The notes beneath the pieces are model-generated. The model did no database searches, was not told where the DNA came from, and saw only the letters and a list, made by a program, of their open reading frames with translations. The translations under genes were made by a program, and so were the position numbers. Positions 1 through 11,514 of a DNA stretch of 64,000 nt are shown piece after piece (the first letter of the stretch is position 1; each line of letters opens with the position of its first letter). This DNA is from Littorina saxatilis (taxonomy: Eukaryota; Mollusca; Gastropoda; Littorinimorpha; Littorinidae): assembly GCF_037325665.1 (NCBI RefSeq), contig NC_090251.1, forward strand, positions 21,645,948 to 21,709,947, given 5' to 3'.

Positions 1-215
1 CAGACCCAGAGACGGAAGCCATGTCCCACCCCCGTGTCATCACAATGGCACGTAAAAGACCTTGGTCATTCTGCCATAAGTGCAGGTGGCTGAATACACC
101 TAAACACGCAGACACCTGGGTAGCGCGACTCCGTTGCTGCTAGCTTTCCACTGGGAGGAAGCGACCTGAATTTCCCAGCGATGGGACAATAAAGTAATGA
201 AAATGAAAATGAAAT
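1..215 (+). repeat. Dispersed SINE-like repeat, copy 1
   Basis: The block from the start of the window to the GAAAATGAAAATG tail closely matches a second copy near 47630-47866, including the segments CATAAGTGCAGGTGG and CACTGGGAGGAAG and the ending CAATAAA. It is cut by the window edge, so a tRNA-like head cannot be judged. The short A-rich ending after AATAAA fits a retroposon 3' end, but the family is not identified. Confidence 0.6.
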
Positions 216-477
216 GAGCCATTTATCTGTTTGTTTTAGTTGGTGAATTATATATAACATCTGTAGTTCTTCTTTCTGTTTTATTGTTGGTCTTCTTCTT
301 TTTTTCTACTTTGTTTATGTGCCCGAAGAAGACCCTAGGGCCCAAACGTTTCTGTTATTTGTTTCGTATTCTTTGTTCTCACGTGAGGACGTTATTTGTT
401 GGTCTTTTTGTTTATCCCTCTCATGCACAGTCACCATTCTTCTTCTGCTTTATAAACTATGTTTTGGGTTTTTCCAG

Positions 478-1070
478 TGTCCAAACCTACTGCTGTGCTG
501 ACACCGGCTAACCTTCACCTTCCTGCAGCCATCATGGCCCCCACCACCTCCGGCAGTCACTTTCACGGCCATTATCGCCACAACGCTGACACCGGCTCAG
601 CAGAAGGCCACTATCACACCGATCCTTCCTACAACAGCAGCGGCATTCTCAAATCCTTCAAACATGAGCTGCACCTCTTTGGTCACAAAGCCCCTCGGCA
701 GACGGTCAGCAATCCCTCCACCCCTCGCCGCGGATCGTCACCTGAACTGCTTGTGGATGTCGCAGAGGATGAGTACCGCCAGCGAGCCAACTCGGACCCA
801 CGGAAGCTCTCCTTGGTCCCGGAAGAATGGGGCCAAGACAGAGAGAGAAGTGACAGTAGGGTTGCTTTGCCTGTGCCAACTTCGCAACCCACTGATCTAG
901 GATGTCCTGATAGGCCAAGGTCGTTGAGCCCAGATTTGGACTACAAGCAAAGGTCCATTAGCCCTACCCTGCAGCTGACAAAGAAAGTAAAAGACTGGTT
1001 CCATTCCCCTCAGTCACAGGTAGAGGTCAACAAGCAGGAACTGAATGCCTTTTCCCCGTCCTCCTTTTAA
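478..1070 (+). CDS. Last coding exon of an unidentified gene
   Basis: An acceptor (pyrimidine-rich, ending TTTCCAG at 477) opens a frame running to a TAA at 1068-1070. The exon begins with the last two bases of a codon and gives about 196 residues. The peptide is hydrophilic, with no membrane segment or recognised domain. It has a His-rich stretch (SHFHGHYRH), a possible helical KSFKHELHLFGHK segment, many Ser-Pro and Ser/Thr sites (RSLSPDL, RSISPT), an acidic DVAEDEY patch and a TKKVKDWFHSP segment near the end. This looks like a regulated cytoplasmic tail of a larger protein whose upstream exons lie outside the window. Even codon-like composition, and absence of repeats compared with the surroundings, support a real exon. 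I do not recognise the family. Confidence 0.65.
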
Positions 1071-1839
1071 CACACCTCATAGTGCCATGTTGCTATCCTC
1101 TTCTAGTCACTACTGTGTTTCATAAGACATTCATTCCTCACCGCTAGGCAACCGTGGCCTCCATGCATTTCCTGTGATATCAGTTGTACGTTGGTCACAC
1201 CAAAGACAATATTTGACAGGCTACCGTGAAAATGGACAGATATTTGATATGGTACAGACGTCTGTGCGGCAACGGTGATCTGAAGCAGAGCGAGGGACCA
1301 TTGTGGAAAAGACACTTGAGTTCCAAGGCTCAGATCTCAGGGAGAGGAGGTGTCTGATTAAAATGCATTAGCTGTAAATTTCACTCTCATTTATTATTTG
1401 ACATTTAAATGGCATTATTTTTTCATATGAGAAGCTGCTTAGCTGGACATGAACATGACTGTAGGGGTTACTCCCCTTGCATTGTAAATACACACATGTT
1501 GAAATTTGCGCTGAGCTTACAGATGTATAAGAGCAACAGGAAAGTAGATACAGTTCTCTCTCTGCTGTAACAGACCATTTTTAGGAAAGGAAACTTTTAG
1601 TTCTGGTTTCATTTTATGTTTTTCCTTTCTTCTTTTTAACTCTTACCAGTTCGCTCCCTTACCCCCCCCCCCCCCCCCCCCCTGTAGTTTTCCACTGACC
1701 AATTATCTAATTATCGAAAACAAATTGGTTATTTTACATTGGATGGGTCGGACAGTGGATAAACTCATATGTTAGACACACTTTATGACAGAAACAAGCT
1801 GGGTTTTTGTTATAAGTTAGTTATAGGAATGCATTATTA

Positions 1840-2135
1840 GGCCAAAAAAAATACATAGTCCGTCACCGGTAACATAGGCCAAAAAAATAGGGTCGGTTGG
1901 TCGGCACTTTTTTTTTTTTTTTTTCAAAAAAACATTTTTAAGTTATTTTGCCAAAAAACAGACCCTTTTTTTTTTCCTCCAAAAAAACATATTTTTAAGT
2001 TATTTTGCCAAAAAAACAAAGATTATTTTTATTTCATTTTTATTTTTTTTATTTTTTTCCAAATTCCAAAAAAAAGTCTAGGGTCGCGCGAAAAAATAGG
2101 GTCGGTCGGGACACCGTAAACAGACCATTTTTTGG
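1840..2135. repeat. A-rich GGGTCGG repeat
   Basis: Recurring pieces such as GGCCAAAAAAATAGGGTCGG, TTTTTAAGTTATTTTGCC (twice) and CGAAAAAATAGGGTCGG form a degenerate repeated block with long A and T runs. It has no coding content and the class is unknown. Confidence 0.5.
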
Positions 2136-2410
2136 GGGGGGCCTAAGGCATGGGTATGTCATGAAATGTCCAACTTTGAAATTTGGGTCGGGGTATTCAG
2201 GTGACAATAACTTTTTTGTTTATAAGCAAAACTCAATAAAACTTTGCTATGTTATGTAAAATGAATGCCAAAACAGACTAGTTAGCAGCATATCTAAAAT
2301 AAACTGAACACAAAAAAAATTTCTTCTTTGTGTTTGTCACATGTTCCAAAAAATGGGCGTACAAATTTCAACAAAAATCATGTTGTCACCCCCATAACCT
2401 TTTTGACTCA

Positions 2411-3176
2411 CATGCGAAGCAAAAGTGAGTCTATGTACTCACCCGAGTCGTCCGTCCGTCCGTCCGTCCGTCCGTCCGGAAAACTTTAACGTTGGATATT
2501 TCTTGGACACTATTCAGTCTATCAGTACCAAATTTGGCAAGATGGTGTATGATGACAAGGCCCCAAAAAAACATACATAGCATCTTGACCTTGCTTCAAG
2601 GTCAAGGTCGCAGGGGCCATAAATGTTGCCTAAAAAACAGCTATTTTTCACATTTTTCCCATTTTCTCTGAAGTTTTTGAGATTCAATACCTCACCTATA
2701 TATGATATATAGGGCAAAGTAAGCCCCATCTTTTGATACCAGTTTGGTTTACCTTGCTTCAAGGTCAAGGTCACAGGAGCTCTTCAAAGTTGGATTGTAT
2801 ACATATTTTGAAGTGACCTTGACCCTGAACTATGGAAGATAACTGTTTCAAACTTAAAAATTATGTGGGGCACATGTTATGCTTTTTATCATGAGACACA
2901 TTTGGTCACATATGATCAAGGTCAAGGTCACTTTGACCCTTATGAAATGTGACCAAAATAAGGTAGTGAACCACTAAAAGTAACCATATCTCATGGTAGA
3001 AAGAGCCAATAAGCACCATTGTACTTCCTATGTCTTGAATTAACAGCTTTGTGTTGCATGACCTTGGATGACCTTGACCTTGTTGGTAGGAAAAATGTGT
3101 AAAGCAGTTCTCAGTGTATGATGTCATTGCTGTAAAGGTCAAGGTCAAGCATGTGAGTCGTATGGGCTTTGCCCTT
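2411..3176. repeat. Dispersed-type repeat loaded with TCAAGGTCA motifs
   Basis: The block starts GACTCACATGCGAAGC and ends near GCATGTGAGTCGTATGGG, so the outer 11 bases are an inverted pair (GACTCACATGC / GCATGTGAGTC). It begins with a (CCGT)n run at 2449-2478. Inside, AAGGTCA-type motifs occur in about six clusters near 2598, 2759, 2812, 2914, 3060 and 3134, several as TCAAGGTCAAGGTCA. The layout suggests a mobile or foldback repeat. No TSD was established. Confidence 0.6.
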
Positions 3177-4251
3177 CTTGTTTACCTTTAAAGATAGCAC
3201 AATTATCTTTGCAAATATGAAACGCTTATTCATTTTCCTTTCATTTGATATATAACTTTCTATATTTCATTTAGAATATGACCCCAGATAGCCACTCGGC
3301 AAGTAGGCACTGTAAAATATGCCCTAAAACCCCCGAACTGGTAAGAGTTAACAGAAAAATTGTTGTTTACATTCTGTGTATGGGTCTTGATGAATTTTAT
3401 CACGGGTGTACTAGGTTCATCATTCACTAGGAGTCTATAATGTCTGTACAAACCCAGAATGGTTAATTTATGAAACCTTTAATCATTGAATAAACAAAAA
3501 GTTGAGTACAACTTTGACTGTGAAGTGGACAGACAGACATATAATGAGAAAATGAATAGAACATGAGAACTTAGGTCAGTTAGGCGTGTTGCCAAAATCA
3601 AGATCAGTTACTGATTATAAGGTTTTGATCAGGATGAAATAGTGTTCTTTGTTTTGTTTTTGATTGATTCATCACAAAATAAGAGGGTTATTTTTCAGTC
3701 AGTGTGTTGGTCCTTTTGACCTGGTAAGTTTTTTTTCTTCTGTACTGCAACAAAGTTTTGTTATGTTTGTGCTTCCTTTACCCAAAGAAGACGAGGTTTA
3801 GGTTTGACCATACGGTGTTTGTTTTTATTGCAGGCACAGAAAGATAGTTGCACAATACATTGCTCAGCGCTCCAGTCATTCTGACCCGTCATTTCAAATA
3901 TAAATGCATTTGGATTGCACAACAGTTGTATATTGCTGAGCACAGAAGCATAATTTTCTGCGTGAAATCAAATAGACTATGGCCGCAACAAGGTGTAAAC
4001 TCTGTGCGCTGTATGAGTGGTTCAGTCTTAGATTACTTGGATTCAGCGCTCTGTATGGGCACATGATTTTGTTTGCATTTCATGTTAGATAACATATTGT
4101 TTACTTTTGAGCTGTGCCATAATGACTTCAGCTTGTCTTGCAGAAAGTTTTTCATCATAGAGCACACATTGGGTAATTTTGAGCTGTGCGTTTCTTTTGA
4201 GATGTCTTGCAGGAATTTTTCATGATGAATTTGTGCAAACCCTGTATTTGC

Positions 4252-4257
4252 AATAAA
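4252..4257 (+). terminator. AATAAA poly(A) signal
   Basis: CAATAAACTG is followed by a T-rich and GT-containing stretch (TTTGTATTTT, then TTGTTATTTTGTACTTG), the expected arrangement for a cleavage and polyadenylation site. It is the best candidate for the end of the plus-strand transcript. Confidence 0.45.
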
Positions 4258-4275
4258 CTGTTTGTATTTTAAAAC

Positions 4276-5009
4276 CTTTCAAGTGTCAGTCTCACTCTGC
4301 ATTGTTCAATTGTTATTTTGTACTTGTTTATGTATGTATTGTGTAAAAAGAAAAGTGTGTGTGTGTGATCAGCCTTGTACACTCACATAACAGCTGCTAA
4401 GAGATTTGATCATCAATATGCAGTAAATAATGGAATGTGAACAAAACTCACTGAACAGTGCTATTTTATATTTAAATAACTTGATAATCTGAGTTTGTAG
4501 AGATGTTCATACAGACCATATGAGAGAACTGAAATAGTGCATCTCTCTCTCTGGCACACCCAAACACACAGACCAAGTCTCAGTTTCAATCATTTTATTT
4601 CATGTATCCTTGCTCAATACAAACATCGTTTATGATTATCCCTCGTGTACATGAATTGTAGGAGTTATCAAGCTCCAGAAAGTAATGGTATCACAAGACG
4701 CAAATCCCAATCGTGTCACCCACTTAAGAAAATAAATAACACGAAAAAGTAAATTTACAGTGTAAAATCCCTCTACATGAAGTACACATGTACATTCATG
4801 TATATCAAAATACAGTAACACATACATGCAGGCACATCATGAAACACAACTCGGTCAAAATTTGTTTTCTATGCTAGATTTTTACATTTAGTTTTAATAA
4901 ATTATTAACATAGACTGGAAATCAAGACGAGGGTAGTGGTGTGCGTGTGTGTGTGCGTGTGTGCAAGCACAGCAATTCCTAGACCTGACAAATGTTTATG
5001 AAACTTTGC
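4276..5009. other. No gene seen; possible minus-strand poly(A) site
   Basis: AT-rich sequence with short GT runs (4352-4368, 4937-4962). TTTATT at 4594-4599 would read as AATAAA on the minus strand, so a minus transcript could end here. No exon can be assigned to it. Confidence 0.3.
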
Positions 5010-5660
5010 ATGCGAGTTCTCCCAGACAATACCCCGACATGTTTTGTTTTAATGTATTTGATCCATCTCTTTGATGACGTCATATCCAGCTTTTTACATA
5101 AGTTTGAGGCCCTCATTTTCTAATCAAATTGATTGAAATTTTGGTTTCAGTCTCAGACTCTACTATGCGGGGCAGGGATGTAGCTCAGTCGGTAGCGCGC
5201 TGGATTTGTATCCAGTTGGCCGCTGTCAGCGTGAGTTCGTCCCCACGTTTGGCGAGAGATTTATTTCTCAGAGTCAACTTTGTGTGCAGACTCTCCTCGG
5301 TGTCCGAACACCCCCGTGTGTACACGCAAGCACAAGACCAAGTGCGCACGAAAAAGATCCTGTAATCCATGTCAGAATTCGGTGGGTTATAGAAACACGA
5401 AAATACCCAGCATGCTTCCTCCGAAAGCGGCGTATGGCTGCCTAAATGGCGGGGTAAAAACGGTCATACACGTAAAAGCCGTGGGAGTTTCAGCCCATGA
5501 ACGAACAAACAGACTCTACTATGCGATTGCTTTTCAGCTCGGAAGCTTAAAAATTAAATAACTAGTTTGCTCATTTAAAGTAGTCATTAAATCAAATTTT
5601 CATTTACACACTTACAAATGATTGCAGTCAAAACTTGACTAAATGTAAAAATAGGACGAC
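5010..5660 (-). repeat. Copy of the TTTAGTCAA repeat family, split by a SINE
   Basis: Pieces on both sides of the SINE (5010-5169 and 5526-5660) match the better copy at 44745-45573. Shared features are GATGACGTCATATCCAGCTTTT, the TTGATTGAAATTTTGG segment, GCTTAAAAATTAA and the ending CAAAACTTGACTAAATGTA. The orientation of the left part is reversed relative to that copy, so the locus is rearranged or a composite. Confidence 0.5.
5170..5509 (+). repeat. SINE, head 1 with the AAATGGCGGGG-type tail
   Basis: The tRNA-like head carries an A box (TAGCTCAGTCGGTAGCG) and a B-box-like GAGTTCGTCCCC. The body has GAGTCAACTTTGTGTGCAGA, then AAAAGATCCTGTAATCC and a tail region with GCCTAAATGGCGGGG and GTTTCAGCCCATGAACG. 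A 16 bp target-site duplication (CAGACTCTACTATGCG) lies at 5154-5169 and 5510-5525, showing target-primed insertion. The B box differs from the usual GTTCGANTC, so the promoter may be weak. Confidence 0.9.
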
Positions 5661-6929
5661 TGCTTGTTGTCTCGTTGATGACTGGTTTTTAGTGTTGATC
5701 TTTTAGTTCCAGGCCGACATTGACTAAATGTTCAAATTTGACACAAAAAAAGAAACGGTAACTGAACTGCTTTTATTCTGTGTGAAACCAAACTGCTGAC
5801 TATAAAGGCCTTCCTTAACCGAGCCCAAAGTTGATTTTGTGCAGCGAGCTTGGTGAAGTAGACTTCGCAAAATAAACTCATCCCGGTTACTATCGGGCTT
5901 AACGTGTTCAGGAGGTAGGACTTCTCCAAAAGCGGACTTGCAAAGTTAATAAAACGCACATTATGATTGCTTTCTTTCTTTATTTGGTGTTTAACGTCGT
6001 ATCTCTGTGTGGTGCATAAAAGTAATGTAGCTAAACAAATTACTACCATATTTTCCTCATAGGTTTGCTTGTTATTATAAATCAGGCTCTTAGGCTTCAA
6101 AATAGCCATAACGAACTCACAGAACTAATACACGTATCTGCCAAATCTAAAAAACTCCACACAAAAATATATCAAGTTCAGTTTGTACAACTGATATCAT
6201 TACTGGCAGAGGGAAAATATCAGAAAAGAAAAATCTGCATAAAATCAAATAGCTCATTAATAAAACTTTATATAAATCCTTCACCAGTGTTGTTGCAAAC
6301 ATAATAGCTCACATGTAAGTTTTGTCAGTGGAAATAATTACTGTAGGTCAAGTTGTGCAAAGGATGCGTTAAAACAAGAATGTCTTGATCCATGAATCAG
6401 AAACACATCAAAATACATGATCTGTACAACCTGCATGTGCTGAACACATATCCCATCACAGGTTTCAAATAAAAACCACGTGTGAATTCCCTTCGTTCAA
6501 AAACATGACCCAAAAATATATATTTATATAAATGCAGCAGGAACAAACATTTGGAAATCAACAATGCACACTCTTTATCCATCTCAAAACGTACTCGACA
6601 CTCACTCTTAAAAGGAAAAGCAACAACCAAAACACCCAGACACAAGGACACACAAAATCAACACCCAATACATGTGAGTTGTTCTTTGCTACTGGTCACA
6701 AGTGGGGGTCAGCTCACACGGACGCATTTTTCAATACAGTCTAGGGGAGAAACTGGTCACAAAGCACCCAGTACATGCCAGAGAGATAGGAGAATCGGCA
6801 CAATCAAAGAAAATACCAAAATCATTCAATAGATATGGAAATATTAAGATTTACTGTGAAAATGCCAGCAAAAATGGCGTCCAAAAACGGGAACGCACAC
6901 TTGGTGCGTCTTTGAAGACTTACCTCCCG
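5661..6929. other. AT-rich stretch with no gene; SINE tail fragment inside
   Basis: No frame on either strand looks coding. A short minus-strand fragment of the molluscan SINE tail (TTTCTTTATTTGGTGTTTAACGTCG) sits at about 5970-6000. The rest is unassigned. Confidence 0.4.
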
Positions 6930-7470
6930 TTCTGTGTTGTTGATAATAGTCGTGTTTGTGCTGTTGTTGTTGAAATAGTATCTAATAAAACTGATGCAGT
7001 TCTTGAAATGTTGCAAATTATTGTTGCCTTTGTGAAATGCGAGAGTGTTCTGAGGCGTAATCTGCATACGGCTGATGTCCCACATAGGGTACCCCACTTC
7101 GATCAGCGTATCACTCCAAATGAGCTTCATTGCAGAAAAGCAGATACACTACCAACACACTGCATAACAGATCTACAAGTCTGAGCCAGAATCATTGAAA
7201 TTTACTTTCTGTATAAAATATTGCAATCAAATTTGTTCACGATGTCCCACAAATAACGCAGGTTACCCTCGCCTTCGATTCAAAGTAACTCCAATCTGAC
7301 TTAATTACAATCGAAACGCAGATGACGAACTGATTCACCACAAATTTGTGGTATTTTACACACAAATTTCAACTGTGTTGTTTCGCGATAAACAGCCATA
7401 AACAAACAAATGTGGCGCCGTCACGTCGCCTTGGAAGGAATAACGCAGGTGACCAAGGCTTGTTTCCGAT
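6930..7470. repeat. Diverged repeated module with a minus-strand splice-donor-like site
   Basis: GATGTCCCACATAGGG at about 7075 and GATGTCCCACAAATAACG at about 7242 begin two related segments of roughly 70-90 bp, and AATAACGCAGGTGACC near 7440 resembles part of them. On the minus strand a 69-codon open frame from an ATG at 7130 ends at GGGAG|GTAAGTC, a good donor. Because the frame overlaps the repeated module, I do not call a gene. Confidence 0.3.
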
Positions 7471-9374
7471 ACCTGTCTGATTAAAATCATCGTTTTTTCA
7501 CGAATGACGGCTCTTTGGCAGATCTGGTGAGTTGGAAACTGTCTATGAATGTTTCATTTAATGTCAAATGCGTACATTCTTGTCGATATTGTTACCTTTG
7601 GGCTCATAAATTAAGTCAATCGTCGTGTTGTCCGAAAGTGACTTTTGTCAGCATAGAACTTACTGTGCTTTGATCATTGACTGAGAAGAATCTTCCGATG
7701 ACACTAGTTCATTTCACTACGCGACTGCAGATCTGCAAGGAAACTTATGGCAGGGGAAATAAGCTTAACTGAAGACGAATAAGCGGAGTAACTGTTCTTC
7801 AACGGATTGCTCTGACTGATCTAAATATTTAGATCTTGTCGTCTGCTATAGCTAGTCTGCTAGTAAGTAGTCTTCGGTCGTGTGAAAGTCACATCTATTT
7901 CGACTGTGCACATCGATCCGTGTAGTGAAATGTTGATCTTTGATGATTTGGCAACATAACTTCGCTAAATGTGCTTCGAGTGTATCTCTCCGTTAACCGC
8001 ATTTGAAAACGTCTTTTAACAAGACCATGTTTCGACAGCCCAGACGGGGAGGATCCTCGATAGCTCACAGGGTATATAATGTTTTCCGCCGTTTTTTGAA
8101 GAATCCTTTCAAATTTGCTATTCTAAAAGTACCTTATGACACGACTCGAGTGGCAAAGAACATTCTCTGCAATTCCTGTCTCAGTCCGTGCAGCCGTTTC
8201 GGGTCCTATCGTCATCATACAAACATACACACAAACACACAAGAACCAGCTTTAAAAGTTAGATTATGTAGGAACCATGTGAACCAGTGATTTTTTCTTA
8301 TGTACAACAGATACTACAGTATTTCTGCTTTATGAAAAGCAATATTTCAAAAACAAAACTAGAGATTTGAATTTTGACCACTTTTCCCCCTTTCTGTCAC
8401 CAGTACTGAAGAACAACTCATGTAGTAGGCAATACCTGGTACATTTTGGCAAACATGACATCTTTAAAACAAAGAAAGCATTTTTGTTCACACAAACAAT
8501 TTTTAATCATAATCACATTGAAATTAAGATCTGTATCTTACACAGACAATTTTTTTCAATCGTTTCTCGCATTCCATTAAAATCTGTATTAAGTCAATGA
8601 ACAATTTTCAACTTGGTACATAGAAATAAAACAAAGGTGTGATCACATTCATATCAAAATTACTTTTTTGTGTGTACCACCTTCACCAGGAATGTTCCTT
8701 ATGTGAACTTACAACAATTTCAACAAAAACAATTGTTTGATGAAAAAGCTCGTTAGCATTTGTACACTACTTGTAAGCCAGGAAGACAGTGTTTCACAAA
8801 GTATAAGATGAAAATATTTCCTTCGTTAGTGGCGGATGCTGTTAAACACCCAATGTCTCGACAAGTATTTCTCTCTCTCTCTCGACTGTATACAGAGATA
8901 AGAACAGCCTCACTTTCACCTAGATCCTGCCTAAAAACAATGTTCAGACCTCATGATTCCGAAAGGACTACTTTTTAGCGGTCAAGTTCAGTCGTCCGCA
9001 TACTCGAAAGTGAAAAAAAAGATGAAACGCTTTGCTACAGTATCGGAGGATGAACTGTCGAAGAAGAAAAAGAATCTCGTGCCAACCACTACGCAGAAGA
9101 CCATCCGAGTTGTCCAAAAGAAGTTCTGAAACACGTCACATTCCAAATCAAAAGACAACATTCTATTCTCTTACGTCACTATTCTTGGTTTACGGTACCA
9201 TTCGGCGGCTTTGCTACGAGTATGCCATAGTCTTGGTTGGCCGAGACCTTGAGGTGGAATGCGAGTGATTAGGTTTGTTGATTTTGCTCGGAGAAGTGGT
9301 CTGTGTTCAAGCAAGTTTCTTTCTTCTTTGAAAACAAAAACCCTAAGACCAGTGAATGTCGAGATATATAGGTT
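7471..9374. other. No supported gene
   Basis: Unique-looking AT-rich sequence. Small plus frames (for example 8003-8290 and 8760-8978) lack splice or homology support. Nothing else is recognised. Confidence 0.35.
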
Positions 9375-9505
9375 AATTGGATCTGTGATCCAAACATGCC
9401 TTTTGGTCAATCTCAATGGCAGTTTGTTGCACTCGCCCTACGGACTCGTGGATTAAACTTCCATCTCGATTGACCAAAAGCCATGTATGGATCACAGATC
9501 CAATT
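9375..9505. repeat. Short imperfect palindrome
   Basis: The left arm starts AATTGGATCTGTGATCC and continues through CCTTTTGGTCAATC (9375-9412). The right arm (9468-9505) is its near-exact reverse complement, ending GGATCACAGATCCAATT. The loop is about 55 bp. This could be a foldback MITE. A SINE was later inserted beside the right arm. Confidence 0.7.
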
Positions 9506-9506
9506 A

Positions 9507-10400
9507 CTTTCTTTCTTTCTTTATTTGGTGTTTAACATCGTTTTCAACCACGAAGGTTATATCGCGACGGGGAAATGGGGGGGGGGGGGAGATGGGATAG
9601 AGCCACTTGTTAATTGTTTCTTGTTCACAAAAGCACTAATAAAAAAATTGCTCCAGGGGCTTGCAACGTAGTACAATATATTACCTTACTGGGAGAATGC
9701 AAGTTTCCAGTACAAAGGACTTAACATTTCTTACATACTGCTTGACTAAAATCTTTACAAACATTACTATATTCTATACAATCAATCAATCAATCAATAT
9801 GAGGCTTATATCGCGCGTATTCCGTGGGTACAGTTCTAAGCGCAGGGATTTTTTAATTTTTTTAATTTTTATTTTAATGCAATTTATATCGCGCACATAT
9901 TCAAGGCGCAGGGATTTATTTATGCCGTGTGAGATGGAATTTTTTTACACAATACATCACGCATTCACATCGGCCAGCAGATCGCAGCCATTTCGGCGCA
10001 TATTCTACTTTTCACGGCCTATTATTCCAAGTCACACAGGTATTTTGGTGGACATTTTTATCTATGCCTATACAATTTTGCCAGGAAAGACCCTTTCGTC
10101 AATCATGGGATCTTTAACGTGCACACCCCAATGTAGTGTACACGAAGGGACCTCGGTTTTTTCGTCTCATCCGAAAGACTAGCACTTGAACCCACCACCT
10201 AGGTTAGGAAAGGGGGGAGAAAATTGCTAACGCAGGGTCGAACTCGCAACCTCTCGCTTCCGAGCGCAAGTGCGTTACCACTCGGCCACCCAGTACAAGA
10301 AACACTTAACAAGGGTAAAAGGAGAAACAGAATCCGTTTGTCGCCTCTTACGACATGCTGGGGAGCATCGGGTAAATTCTTCCCCCTAACCCGCGGGGGG
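9507..10400 (-). repeat. SINE family R, copy 1, interrupted by another SINE
   Basis: Read on the minus strand it starts CCCCCCGCGGGTTAGGGG and ends with ACGTTAAACACCAAATAAAG and a (GAAA)n tail. A 13 bp TSD, ACAGATCCAATTA, lies at 9494-9506 and 10401-10413. Without the inserted SINE (9782-10293) the copy is about 380 bp and matches the copies at 12585 and 55148 along its length. The 3' tail is widespread in molluscs. The head does not look like a tRNA. Confidence 0.85.
9782..10293 (-). repeat. SINE, head 3 with (ATTG)n tail, inside SINE R
   Basis: On the minus strand the head reads CTGGGTGGCCGAGTGGTAAC with a B box GCGAGTTCGACCC, a tRNA-like (Ser/Leu-type) layout. The body holds GTTAAAGATCCCATGATTG and ends GCCTCATATTGATTGATTG. 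Five bases, TACAA, are repeated at 9777-9781 and 10294-10298. The tail matches the SINE inside DIRS-C (38041-38455), but the head differs. An internal stretch near 9830-9900 is duplicated and T-rich. Confidence 0.8.
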
Positions 10401-10413
10401 ACAGATCCAATTA

Positions 10414-11514
10414 ACGTATAATAGTTATCAAAAGAGAAATAGAGAAAATTGAGAGAGAGAGAGAGAGAGAGAGGATACAATATCAAAATTGCCACCCTTG
10501 CAGAAAAAAATGACATTCCCAATGATGGAAGAAAGGCACCTGAAGCATTAACCCTAGGAAGCAAATCATGTTCTTGAGTCTTTTGATGTAGCATGGAAGA
10601 CTTTAAAGTAGAAAGCAATGAACATTTAGAAATTGTGGCAGTCAACTCACAGAATTCAACAAAAGCAGAAAGGACCCACCAGTGTTTTGAACGTTTGAAC
10701 TACTTGATCATGCACATAATGTCTAGTTATGATTATTAAAAACATGCACAAACGGTCTCTCCTCTCTCTCTCAAACACACACACACCAGCTGAAAGTGAC
10801 AGTCCTGTGTAAAGTACTGTACTCAATAAGATTGTATCTGCAGCAGGTAAGACAATGAGAAGCACCAGCCTAGTGAAACAAACAGGCTCAGAATAACTGG
10901 GGTCAACAACCCCCAATCAACTACATGCGTGACCGTGACCGCAATAAAGCCTCTCACGCTGCTCAACAATACACATGTTGCACATAGAACTTAGAAGCCA
11001 AGCAGAGTGAATAGCAAGAGTGCTCTCATCTCAAATTACAAAGAAAAACATCACACAAGCAAACGAGGATAAGGGTTTCATTTTACGCTTTTCTTTTTCT
11101 TTTTCATATGTTTGTGAAAAGTATTACTTGACTTTGACATTCATCCATTTTGGAGGTAATCTGCCACAGGCCTGTACTACCTGGTTGGTTAAAAAAAAGT
11201 GGTGCAGTGGTTCCTGCGATGAAAGAACATCATTGGGAACAACCAAAGGTGACGCTACATTGCAGGTGGCCTGTTACAACAGGTATATTTTGGTTAAAAT
11301 AATAGACAGAGGGACAACGGAAGGTGTCCTTCATTGGGAGGTGGCTTGTCATTGGGGGGTGGGGGCTCACATCACAGCTACCACTTTGCTACACCCAATC
11401 TCCCACGATTTATTGATTGGAAATCTTGTCAGACGATTAAAGAGATGGGTTAAAGAGACTGAAGTCAAAGCTTGTTACTAAGTGAAAGTCACATTATGAC
11501 TGATCTCAGTTAGT
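10414..11514. other. No supported gene
   Basis: The stretch contains a short (GA)n run near 10452-10472 and a small plus frame at 11020-11481 with no recognisable domain. Nothing else can be assigned. Confidence 0.35.

Larger units (their letters stand above)
1071..4275 (+). other. Probable 3'UTR of the plus-strand gene
   Basis: No coding frame is convincing between the stop codon and a good poly(A) signal at 4252. The stretch is AT-rich and contains a poly-C run (1662-1682), an A-rich GGGTCGG repeat (about 1840-2135) and a 770 bp repeat (2411-3176). Earlier AATAAA hexamers near 2237 and 3488 could end shorter transcripts. The extent of the UTR is inferred. Confidence 0.4.

Noticed and set aside
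5180-5260. Possible functional tRNA gene in the SINE heads
   Set aside because: The cloverleaf is incomplete, the B box is degenerate, and the sequence continues into a SINE body with a TSD.
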